A program made the translations under genes and the position numbers. From IMG/VR virus record IMGVR_UViG_3300042350_002797, positions 124,001 through 188,000 of that record: a stretch of DNA of 64,000 nucleotides; one strand, written 5' to 3'. Numbering within the stretch: the first letter of the stretch is position 1; each line of letters begins with the position of its first letter. This stretch comes from a virus. A model generated the notes under the pieces. It saw only the letters and a program-made list of their open reading frames with translations. It did not search any database and was not told the origin of the DNA. Below, one piece after another: positions 50,119 through 57,610 of this stretch.

Positions 50119-50372
50119 CGTTTGACGGCACCACCGCCGAATATGTTATTTTTTATATCTAATGCATTCTTAGCAGTACCGTCTGGGTTCTTAACTTGAA
50201 CAGTTTTGGGAACACTAGGTGCCTTAGTTCCAGATTTACCCGGAGTTCCTGTGTAGCTTTTTTTGCCTCGGTCTTTACCTATAGCAACATGGGGACTGAC
50301 CACTGAAGCAATATTACCGGCACTAGTAGCACCAGCAGTGGCAGTTTCTCCTAATAGTTCCCTTAAACGCAT
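50115..50372 (-). CDS. Small basic protein with capsid-targeting-like N-terminus, 85 aa
   Basis: The N-terminus MRLRELLGETATAGATSAG has an LGE site right after an amphipathic helix, like T4 internal-protein targeting peptides. The rest is Lys/Gly/Thr/Pro-rich and basic (GKSGTKAPSVPKTVQVKNPD). After cleavage a small basic protein would remain, suited to bind DNA in the head. Function inferred only. It is separated from the endolysin gene by 2 nt. Confidence 0.6.
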   Translation of the reverse strand: MRLRELLGETATAGATSAGNIASVVSPHVAIGKDRGKKSYTGTPGKSGTKAPSVPKTVQVKNPDGTAKNALDIKNNIFGGGAVKR

Positions 50373-50374
50373 GA

Positions 50375-51010
50375 TTAGCCCTCAAATGCATCTAATGCAT
50401 CATTCCAATGTTTAATACGATCTTCCATGCCAATCGTGCCACCGTTGATTCTTTTACTTAATAAGACAATGTCACCTTTGTCGCAAATTGCATTTAGTTG
50501 ATTCTTATACCAGAACCAGCAAGCACTAAGGGTCGCATATTCTGGAGTTCTTAGTAAGTCCGGATCATTTGCTAATGTATCGTCGCCGAATAAATCTCGA
50601 CTGCATTTAGTATAATTGTCACGTCCAGTTAATTGTAGAATACCTCTACCGCGGAATTTCCAACCATCTCCGCTAGATTCAGGCCCATTGCCCATACGAC
50701 TACTATAGATTTTGTTAGCGATCTTTTCAGGTTTACGCTCATAGGCTTTTGCTGTAGCATCGTCCGGAAAGTATTTTCCAAATAATCCACGAAGCCCTTT
50801 AGCTCCGTAGTTTAAATTTTCTTGTAGTGCAGTAAAATCGGCACTTTCGTGTTGACATTGTGCAATAAATCCTGCTACTCTAGCAGGTGTAGTAATCATA
50901 AATTTTGGTAAGTACATATTAAACGCATTATACCAAAGCTCTAATTCTTTGTTTTTATGTACTACTTTTTTAAGATTGTTTAATGTAAAATCAAATTCAA
51001 ATCCACTCAT
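50375..51010 (-). CDS. Glycoside hydrolase family 19 endolysin, 211 aa
   Basis: RVAGFIAQCQHESADFTALQ has the catalytic HE of GH19 chitinase/lysozyme enzymes; GDGWKFRGRGILQLTGRDNY is the second hallmark region. It cuts glycan strands, presumably peptidoglycan, at lysis or entry. There is no signal peptide, so a holin would be needed for export. The next gene upstream also contains a GH19 domain, so the phage has two. Start overlaps that gene by 4 nt. Confidence 0.9.
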   Translation of the reverse strand: MSGFEFDFTLNNLKKVVHKNKELELWYNAFNMYLPKFMITTPARVAGFIAQCQHESADFTALQENLNYGAKGLRGLFGKYFPDDATAKAYERKPEKIANKIYSSRMGNGPESSGDGWKFRGRGILQLTGRDNYTKCSRDLFGDDTLANDPDLLRTPEYATLSACWFWYKNQLNAICDKGDIVLLSKRINGGTIGMEDRIKHWNDALDAFEG

Positions 51011-52830
51011 TTGCTACTCCTTTTTTTACCTTGCCTCATATTTATTTGCCAATGGGCTAATTGTTTTTTACGAGGACTTGCTGTGTCACTGCTTCTAATT
51101 TTTTTTAGTGTTGAGATACTGGATTTTTTTGGAATCCCGTGTCTTGCACTATCGCCTTTATCTTGAGGATTTTTACCATCTGCAAAATTTTCATCAATAT
51201 CGTGTGTATCTAATCCTAGTTGTTTAAGATATTTGATATATTCGTGTTCCAGAGGTTCACTGCCAAATGATAATACAGTTTGAGGAGGTCCTTGACCGAA
51301 ATCGTGTTTACCTAACCCTTTTAAATTACTAATATGCTGACCTAATTTATACCAGTCATATGTGTCACTAACATCTACTTTTACAGTGCCTTTAGGCCAT
51401 GGAATTAAATCTCCTTCTTTAATAGGAGTATTCATAGTTTTTAGGTAATTTTGAAATATTCCGTGACGTTTTTGTAAACCAGCTAGTCCAGGATTAATAT
51501 ACCTAGTTACAGTTCTTGTATCAGTAAAGTTTTTAACATTAGGCTGGACTCTATTTTTCCAGAACCACACACTGGCTTTGGCAGCGATTTCTGGTTTTTC
51601 TAATAATTCGGGTTTGTTATCCAAAGGAAGACCTAGTGCTTGACCGGCTTGAGTATAATTCCATCGACCTGTTAATTGAATAAACCCGCGACCTTTAAAT
51701 CTTTGTCCGTCTCCAGACATAGTATTACCTAACTCTTTGGCCTTATCAGGACTAAATTGTTTATCGTATTTTTTTAAAAATTCGTCAGATGTACCAAATT
51801 CTACAAGTGTTGCATAATTTGCTGTTTCGTGTGCGCACTGTGCTAAAAATTGTGCAAGCTCTTTGCCTTTGATGCCTGCCTTTAAAGCAAAATTTCTTAG
51901 CGTAGATTCTAAAGGATTGCCAGTTATTGGAGCAGGTTGAGCTGCCTGACCTGATATTTTTTTGTCTACAGAAGTAGGTTGTTTTTTCTTTTGTATATTA
52001 GAAATTAAATCACCAATTGGGTCGCCTTTAACATTACCATATGAATCTAATTTTTCTTTAATAGATTCAGCTTCTCCGCCACCATCTCCGCTGTATCCAC
52101 TGTCGTATCCATAACCACCGTAAGGTCCAGGACCCCATGCTCCATAACCGCCATAAGTATTTCTACTAAAAAGTGAATTTTGTTTTCGTTGACGAGATTT
52201 TTTCTTTCTACGGCTTTCGCTTACTACAGCAACACTACCAGAAGATTTTACAAAATATGCATCAAAATCTACATTAGGGTATTCTTGTTCTAAACTTTTG
52301 AATACTTTTAAATTTGTCATCGAATCATCAATAAGATTCACTCTGTTATACTTGCCGGTATTTAGATACTTTCTTACCCATACGGCTTTTTTATAAGCCG
52401 GCGGTTCGTCACCAGGTAAATTGCCTGCACGATGAACATGTATACGACTCATATCAATACCATACTTTTCAAACGTACTTAAAAATTTATCTTTATCATC
52501 AAAGTCGGCACGAGCAGTTAACATAATTACTTTGGTATTAGCTGCCCGGTCTAGGATACGTTTTAATGTGTTGATCATTGGTTTAATTGGTTCGCTTTCT
52601 TTAGCAAACTTTTCAGCACTACGAAACTCGCCGAAGTCAAATTCTTCACCAGGTTGTAATTCGTAATTATTAAATTCTTGATTAGTTAAACTACGTACTA
52701 CTTTACCGTCTTTGATTACTTTAATCTGAGCAGTAGTATGAAATAATGTATCATCAATGTCGAAGATTGTTAAGCCCATATTACCCTTAGGCATTTCTTG
52801 TCGTTCGGTAATAATATCTAATATTTTCAT
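51007..52830 (-). CDS. HAD phosphatase fused to GH19 lysozyme domain, 607 aa
   Basis: MKILDIITERQEMPKG is a capsid-targeting-like start with an ITE site. A HAD domain follows: TIFDIDDTLFHTT (residues 22-34), VIMLTARADFDDK and VNLIDDSMTNLKVFKSLE. A Gly/Tyr-rich linker (about 230-255) leads to a GH19 domain (AQFLAQCAHETANYATLVEF; SGDGQRFKGRGFIQLTGRWN) at about 310-455. The C-terminal 150 residues are another uncharacterised domain. A nucleotide phosphatase joined to a lysozyme is rare; it fits a virion protein that acts during DNA delivery. Confidence 0.8.
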   Translation of the reverse strand: MKILDIITERQEMPKGNMGLTIFDIDDTLFHTTAQIKVIKDGKVVRSLTNQEFNNYELQPGEEFDFGEFRSAEKFAKESEPIKPMINTLKRILDRAANTKVIMLTARADFDDKDKFLSTFEKYGIDMSRIHVHRAGNLPGDEPPAYKKAVWVRKYLNTGKYNRVNLIDDSMTNLKVFKSLEQEYPNVDFDAYFVKSSGSVAVVSESRRKKKSRQRKQNSLFSRNTYGGYGAWGPGPYGGYGYDSGYSGDGGGEAESIKEKLDSYGNVKGDPIGDLISNIQKKKQPTSVDKKISGQAAQPAPITGNPLESTLRNFALKAGIKGKELAQFLAQCAHETANYATLVEFGTSDEFLKKYDKQFSPDKAKELGNTMSGDGQRFKGRGFIQLTGRWNYTQAGQALGLPLDNKPELLEKPEIAAKASVWFWKNRVQPNVKNFTDTRTVTRYINPGLAGLQKRHGIFQNYLKTMNTPIKEGDLIPWPKGTVKVDVSDTYDWYKLGQHISNLKGLGKHDFGQGPPQTVLSFGSEPLEHEYIKYLKQLGLDTHDIDENFADGKNPQDKGDSARHGIPKKSSISTLKKIRSSDTASPRKKQLAHWQINMRQGKKRSSK

Positions 52831-53468
52831 TTCACCAGTCCAGCTAATTGTTTTATTCTATGTAAATCTTTTACAGTCTCGGCTACTCGAGGTTTTATAG
52901 TAGGTGCCGCTGCTACCGGTGGTTTAGTTGTAGATGCCACGGGTGCCGGCACAGCAGCGGGTGCCTGTGCTACTGCCTGAGGTGCAGCAGGTGTGCCTTT
53001 AAATTTTGCCATTGCTATATCAACTTCTTGTTTTATAGTATTGGTAATATTACCTACCAAAGTATTAAGTCTTTGTTTAGTGCCTTGCGGATCAGCAACT
53101 AAATCTTGTTCTAAGGTTACTAGTTCTCCTTTAGGACCTGCAAATGCTTCTGCATATAGTTCTCGAGCCATGGCATACGCTGTGGCAGGAATAGTAGTAA
53201 CAAACGAGCCAAATGTACTAGCTACATCTAATCCTGCTCCTACAATATCGCCACCAGTAATACTTTGCCCACTGTTCCATATGGCTTTTAATTTATCATA
53301 GGCACCTTTTAATGCAACTACAGTGCCTACAACTGGAATACTTTTAGCAACTATACTAGCTATTTTTGAACCTATTTTTTGTTTGACTATACCGGCTAGA
53401 GCTGTGCTTGCGAGTTTAGGCACTCGCTGTACAGCAGTATTTTCATGAATAATTTGGTAATCAGTCAT
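52827..53468 (-). CDS. Membrane-active-type unknown protein, 213 aa
   Basis: Start ATG 53468 has AGGAAAA just upstream. The N-terminus MTDYQIIHENTAVQR contains an IHE site. Residues 17-60 are hydrophobic and Gly/Ala-rich (ASTALAGIVKQKIGSKIASI, VAKSIPVVGTVVALKGAY), as in membrane-inserting helices. A Pro/Ala linker then leads to the tail DLHRIKQLAGLVK, like the start of the next gene's product (DELDQIKKLAGINE). A head-borne or lysis factor is possible. Not identified. Confidence 0.5.
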   Translation of the reverse strand: MTDYQIIHENTAVQRVPKLASTALAGIVKQKIGSKIASIVAKSIPVVGTVVALKGAYDKLKAIWNSGQSITGGDIVGAGLDVASTFGSFVTTIPATAYAMARELYAEAFAGPKGELVTLEQDLVADPQGTKQRLNTLVGNITNTIKQEVDIAMAKFKGTPAAPQAVAQAPAAVPAPVASTTKPPVAAAPTIKPRVAETVKDLHRIKQLAGLVK

Positions 53469-53685
53469 TTTTCCTAATACCTGATCCAATAGGTTTTTCA
53501 CCGGTAAGTTTGGGCAAGCTAAACCACAGTTGAAACCATTCAGGAGTTCCTGGTTTAATATTATGCTTCTTCATAAGACGACCTTTTTCGTCGCCAGTAA
53601 TACTGATATTGCTCCCCTCCCAGACATGCCATCCTTTATATTCATTTATACCAGCAAGTTTTTTAATTTGATCTAATTCATCCAT
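53461..53685 (-). CDS. Small unknown protein, 74 aa
   Basis: It starts MDELDQIKKLAGINEYKGWH, where GINE could be a protease site after the helix. A compact domain with GTPEWFQLWFSLPKLTGEKP follows. It overlaps its neighbours by 8 nt on each side. No function was recognised. Confidence 0.55.
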   Translation of the reverse strand: MDELDQIKKLAGINEYKGWHVWEGSNISITGDEKGRLMKKHNIKPGTPEWFQLWFSLPKLTGEKPIGSGIRKND

Positions 53686-54118
53686 TTTTTAAACTTGCCC
53701 TTAACATCCACCCATGTTTACGATGTGCATCTATTCTGCCTGCTACAAAATCACTAAATCCATATTCTCCATTTTTTTCAGATTCTTGAAATACTAATTT
53801 GAGAACTTTAATAATTTTTTCGTTGTCTTCTAATAATTCTTGTAACATTGATTCGGGCGGAAGAATATTAGTTTCGTCGTCGATTTGTGTTAGCATACTA
53901 AATCGTTGAAAACTACCTGGAACATATGTGCCTTGACTACGAATTTGTTCTGCAAATACGTCTATACTACCATATACTTCTTCATAGATAGCACCAAAAA
54001 GATCATGTAATTCTTTAAAATGAATGCCTTCGACGTTCCAATGAAAGTTGTGTGCTTTTAAATAGAAACTAAAAGTACTGGCAAATGCTACTTTACTGGC
54101 TTTTTGTAATTCTTCCAT
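53678..54118 (-). CDS. Dps/ferritin-like DNA protection protein, 146 aa
   Basis: LKAHNFHWNVEGIHFKELHD, then YGSIDVFAEQIRSQGTYVPG, are the Dps ferroxidase-site segments (H, D and E ligands at dimer interface). Dps cages oxidise and store iron and can bind DNA. The length is typical. A Dps encoded among virion genes could protect phage or host DNA from oxidative damage. No capsid-targeting N-terminus is seen. Overlaps the previous gene by 8 nt. Confidence 0.85.
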   Translation of the reverse strand: MEELQKASKVAFASTFSFYLKAHNFHWNVEGIHFKELHDLFGAIYEEVYGSIDVFAEQIRSQGTYVPGSFQRFSMLTQIDDETNILPPESMLQELLEDNEKIIKVLKLVFQESEKNGEYGFSDFVAGRIDAHRKHGWMLRASLKNG

Positions 54119-54127
54119 TGTTGATCC

Positions 54128-54832
54128 TTAGACTAATTTAAATGCTTTTAAATTTTTTCTTGGTGTATTCTTGTTGACATCTACTGTGGTATTTTGTTTT
54201 GTAATTATACCCACTCCAGCGGCTTCTTCTTTTTTAACTTTGGCTTTTTTCTTTGCTTCCTTTTCTCTTTCTTTTTCTACTTGTGGAAACAAATAATGTG
54301 CAACTAAATCAAAATATGGTTGGCCAGCTATTTCTGTATTCGCATCAACACCAGCAGCTTTTGTAAAAGCATCTCGATCTCCTGCTACTACGGCATTTCT
54401 TAAATCTGTAGCACTGCTTAATCTTGGTGTGGCTTGGGGCTGTATGTTTGAAAATTTATAAAAACCATGAGGACCTTCTTTTCCGTTATACTGAACCAGT
54501 GTTTTAATTACCCACTCTTCATCTGTGTATACATTAAGAAGAATATCTCCATACTCTTTATAAACTTTGCTGGCTAGGGTAAGCCAACTTGTTTCTGCAA
54601 CAATATTTCCTTTGATAGGAGGAAAGATTTTTTTCATTACTTCTACTTTTACTTTAAAAGGTAATGGATCCTTAGGACCTTCTGTACTTTGATTAGTACC
54701 CACAAACCAATAATTATTTTCAGAAGCCATTTTCCAAGCCGCTCTATGACCTTGGTGCGGAGGATTAAATCTTCCAAAAATAATACCTACGGATTCAGAT
54801 TGGGCATTTTCAAACAATTCTCTTAGTAGCAT
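54128..54832 (-). CDS. Nucleotidyltransferase (NMN adenylyltransferase-like) with targeting-like N-terminus, 234 aa
   Basis: SVGIIFGRFNPPHQGHRAAW (residues 14-33) carries the HxGH motif (26-29), and RLSSATDLRNAVVAGDRDAF the SSxxxR motif of cytidylyl/adenylyl transferases. NMNAT-like activity would make NAD. MLLRELFENAQSES at the start, an amphipathic helix ending in LFE, looks like a capsid-targeting peptide. A Lys/Glu-rich tail follows. It may restore NAD after host depletion defences, by inference. Confidence 0.75.
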   Translation of the reverse strand: MLLRELFENAQSESVGIIFGRFNPPHQGHRAAWKMASENNYWFVGTNQSTEGPKDPLPFKVKVEVMKKIFPPIKGNIVAETSWLTLASKVYKEYGDILLNVYTDEEWVIKTLVQYNGKEGPHGFYKFSNIQPQATPRLSSATDLRNAVVAGDRDAFTKAAGVDANTEIAGQPYFDLVAHYLFPQVEKEREKEAKKKAKVKKEEAAGVGIITKQNTTVDVNKNTPRKNLKAFKLV

Positions 54833-54833
54833 T

Positions 54834-55172
54834 TTATTTCTCGTCGTATTGTTTTGTTTTAAAATTTTCCATCTCTGTTTCTAAAATTTTTGAACATATG
54901 TCATCTATAGCAGATTTTTCTAGATCTTTGTCTAAATTTTTAACAGGAAATTTTTCTTTATATGCACTATAAGCATGTTTAACTATAGGACTGAGACTAG
55001 AAGAGTCTAATTCTTGACCTCTGTCATGATGCAATTTCATTTTTATAATAGAAGGATAATAATGTCTTCTATAGAAATCTGGATCGTTGTTCATAAAAAA
55101 GATTAGATCATCTTGAAGATCATATTCTTCTACATTAAATTTTTCAGGATTAACTAATTCGTCTATTCTCAT
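54834..55172 (-). CDS. Conserved-type unknown protein, 112 aa
   Basis: The ATG at 55172 is chosen, 4 nt after the upstream stop; an earlier ATG would overlap it. The protein begins MRIDELVNPEKFNVEEYDLQ and has FFMNNDPDFYRRHYYPSIIK, a pattern common in virion-linked hypotheticals of marine phages. The C-terminus is an acidic helix. No catalytic motif was recognised. Confidence 0.6.
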   Translation of the reverse strand: MRIDELVNPEKFNVEEYDLQDDLIFFMNNDPDFYRRHYYPSIIKMKLHHDRGQELDSSSLSPIVKHAYSAYKEKFPVKNLDKDLEKSAIDDICSKILETEMENFKTKQYDEK

Positions 55173-55176
55173 AATT

Positions 55177-56925
55177 TTACCATGCTCTGCAAGACCAGTA
55201 CCGTGCTTTCCACCGTGGACCAGGATTAGCACAATTGTGTCTAGCTCTAAAACTTTTACGACGTTTTGGATTAGACTTTTTAATAGTCATTTTTTTGTCA
55301 CCAAAATTCACTTTAACTACTTTGCCGTTAGGTTTTTTAACATATACTTTAGATTTTTTAACATCTCCAGCCATACGTTTGCCTAGAGGAACTTTACGTC
55401 CTTGATATTCTGCTTCTGTTAAATCATCATGGAATGTACAACCATGAGCTTCTAATAATTTAAGTGTAGTTGCATCTGCTTCGATCAATACTGATTCTGT
55501 CCATTCAGCTATGACCCAAGTTTCAATGCCTTCATCCTCTGCTAATTCGATATGAAAATAATCTCCAGAACTCAACGGTCCTTCATTTTCAATCGCTTCA
55601 ATATGTTCTAAAAGACTTTTATTAGAAAGTCTTGATTCTTTAAATGAACTAGGACCTCCTGTTTGAGGATCAGGTAATTCTCTTTTGTATTGTAGTAGAG
55701 CAGCCATTTCTGGAGTATTAGGCTGTGCTTTAAATACCCAAGGGTTTAATTTGTGCATAAGTTTAAAGGCAACATCGCCATTTAACCACATAGCTTGACC
55801 TTGAGGAAGTGCTATGGCTTGGGCTATAGATTCCCAACCACTCATAGGACTATCATCCTTAGGTACTCCATCGCCTTTATAGGCTGCACCAGATTGTCCT
55901 CTTACATCGCTTACTAATTTAGCAAAAGGATGCGTCTGTGTATCCAAAGTTCCAATATTGTCAGGATCGTACCAACTTCCGCCTTGCTCGCCACTGGCTG
56001 CTTGTTTAAGAAAACCTTGCATTCTATCTAATTGTTTTTGATAAATCTGTGCAGCCTGTGTCTTACCTTGTTTGGTAAGGTTATCAATAGTAGCTTTATA
56101 TTTTGCAATTCCTGCCTCATAAGATTTTATATCTTGTTGAACCTCTTCAGGGCTACTGCCTTGAGCACCTATACCTGAAGATACTTGACTTACATCCTTA
56201 TATTCAGCTTTAAGCTGTGCGGCTGTGGGTAGCAAAAGTTTAAATTTGGTTTGAGCTGCTGGTGCTGCTGGTGCTGCTGGTGCTGCTGGTGCTGCTGGTG
56301 TCGGAGCAGCGTTAGGTCCTACTCCTGGAGTAGGACCTTCATTTAGTATATCTAAATATTTTCTTAATGACATTTTATTAGATTCCTTCATTAACACACC
56401 TAGCTCTTGTTGCGATGGTTTTCTACCAACGAAACTTTGTTTATCTGGTTCTTGTCTTTTATCTTCTGGATCGGGACCAGTTACGCTATAAATTTTGTTA
56501 CCACCTTGTTCAACATCCTTGCCTGCACCGCCAAATCCTATACCTTGATCCATCGAAACAGTATTAGCACCAACAGAAGTACTAGCACTAGTAACTGTGC
56601 TCTGATCTGGACGCTGTTTAGTAGACATTTTAATGTCGCCTACCTGCACATCTGTATTAACAAGGCCGGTTTGAAGATCAATCTCTTTTCCAAATCCGCC
56701 TAGATTAGGAGTGGCATATTTTATTGCCTTGCCGGATTTATCATATGTAAATTTGCCAAATGCTCCAGCATATGATCTTGTACCATCGGGATTAGAATAG
56801 ACTTTTGCGCCTTCATCTTCTCCGTCTGTTGGAGGAAGAGCAGGAATTGGAGGTACTTTGACTTGATTAGATTGTTGTTCGTTTAAAATATCTAGATAAT
56901 TTCTAAGTATAGACCCTGAAGTCAT
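55177..56925 (-). CDS. Large virion-type protein with duplicated targeting element, 582 aa
   Basis: The element LRNYLDILNE near the N-terminus (residues 7-16) recurs as MSLRKYLDILNE near residue 190, each ending in LNE. Pro/Ala repeats coded by 56255-56299 follow the second copy. The C-terminal 70 residues, with RKSFRARHNCANPGPRWKAR and YWSCRAW, are a zinc-type module shared by many marine-phage virion proteins. The duplication suggests a fusion of two head-targeted proteins. Transcription likely begins at the ATAAATAT element at 56943. Confidence 0.65.
   Translation of the reverse strand: MTSGSILRNYLDILNEQQSNQVKVPPIPALPPTDGEDEGAKVYSNPDGTRSYAGAFGKFTYDKSGKAIKYATPNLGGFGKEIDLQTGLVNTDVQVGDIKMSTKQRPDQSTVTSASTSVGANTVSMDQGIGFGGAGKDVEQGGNKIYSVTGPDPEDKRQEPDKQSFVGRKPSQQELGVLMKESNKMSLRKYLDILNEGPTPGVGPNAAPTPAAPAAPAAPAAPAAQTKFKLLLPTAAQLKAEYKDVSQVSSGIGAQGSSPEEVQQDIKSYEAGIAKYKATIDNLTKQGKTQAAQIYQKQLDRMQGFLKQAASGEQGGSWYDPDNIGTLDTQTHPFAKLVSDVRGQSGAAYKGDGVPKDDSPMSGWESIAQAIALPQGQAMWLNGDVAFKLMHKLNPWVFKAQPNTPEMAALLQYKRELPDPQTGGPSSFKESRLSNKSLLEHIEAIENEGPLSSGDYFHIELAEDEGIETWVIAEWTESVLIEADATTLKLLEAHGCTFHDDLTEAEYQGRKVPLGKRMAGDVKKSKVYVKKPNGKVVKVNFGDKKMTIKKSNPKRRKSFRARHNCANPGPRWKARYWSCRAW
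56255..56299 (-). repeat. Five 9-bp tandem repeats (GCTGCTGGT)
   Basis: GCTGCTGGT is repeated five times without change, coding for Pro-Ala-Ala units in the protein 55177-56925. A perfect short array like this is prone to copy-number variation and serves as a flexible linker. Confidence 0.9.
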
Positions 56926-56963
56926 AAAAAAGCCCCTTTATGATATTTATCGTATTGGGGTCT
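56926..56963 (-). promoter_or_regulatory. Terminator hairpin with late-promoter-like motif in its loop
   Basis: On the minus strand AGACCCC pairs with GGGGCT (one bulged base), followed by six T, just after the 56978-57610 gene. The loop holds CGATAAATAT (56943-56952), the late-type motif found at 50111. The unit would end one transcript and start another 18 nt before ATG 56925. Confidence 0.5.
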
Positions 56964-56977
56964 TTAATCTACAGATT

Positions 56978-57610
56978 TTAAGCTCTAACTACATTCTCTA
57001 CTTTTGTAATTGTACGCCCTAAAAACATCTTAACCATAGTGAGATTTTTGTCATCTTTGACGTAAAAATACCCCCCGCCAGGGCTATAATCCTTACATAA
57101 ATCCTTAGCAGCACGTTTTGGTAGTCTGATTTTGTTATTGTTTTTACACCATTCTACAAAGCTTATGTAATTTTGAGTAGTTGCTCCTAATGTAACTTTA
57201 AAAGCATAATCTAAGTTTTTAACCAGCACAGTGCCTTCTGTTAATTTGCTTTCGGTTTTAGGATCAGGTATTTCTACATATTTTATTTTATTCTTACAGT
57301 TTTTGACTACTATTTCTAGATCTGTTTCTGTATCAACATAGATAGTAACGAACGGAGTTTCTACTCTTGCTTGCCAGTTTTCAATTGATTCAAGAACTTT
57401 ACTTAATTTGTTGGCATGATTTTTCTCTCCTGCTGTGGCTTGCCTTGAATAGTAATATTGATCGCTGTTTTCATACATATGTTGGATCTTAATTGCGTCA
57501 GATCCGCGAAACCAGCCAGCTACTCCAGAAGTAAACACTACTTTAAATTTGTATTTGTTCTGGAATAGCTTAGTACTATACTTTACATTATGCGATTTCA
57601 AGAATTTCAT
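56978..57610 (-). CDS. Unknown protein, 210 aa
   Basis: No family was recognised. The sequence is alpha/beta: a lysine-rich start (MKFLKSHNVKYSTKLFQNKY), VETPFVTIYVDTETDLEIVV, and CKDYSPGGGYFYVKDDKNLT near the end. It has no signal peptide or membrane segment. The start overlaps clpA by 23 nt and a terminator follows its stop, so it ends the clpA/def/dnaJ unit. It may be an adaptor or partner for ClpA, by context only. Confidence 0.6.
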   Translation of the reverse strand: MKFLKSHNVKYSTKLFQNKYKFKVVFTSGVAGWFRGSDAIKIQHMYENSDQYYYSRQATAGEKNHANKLSKVLESIENWQARVETPFVTIYVDTETDLEIVVKNCKNKIKYVEIPDPKTESKLTEGTVLVKNLDYAFKVTLGATTQNYISFVEWCKNNNKIRLPKRAAKDLCKDYSPGGGYFYVKDDKNLTMVKMFLGRTITKVENVVRA

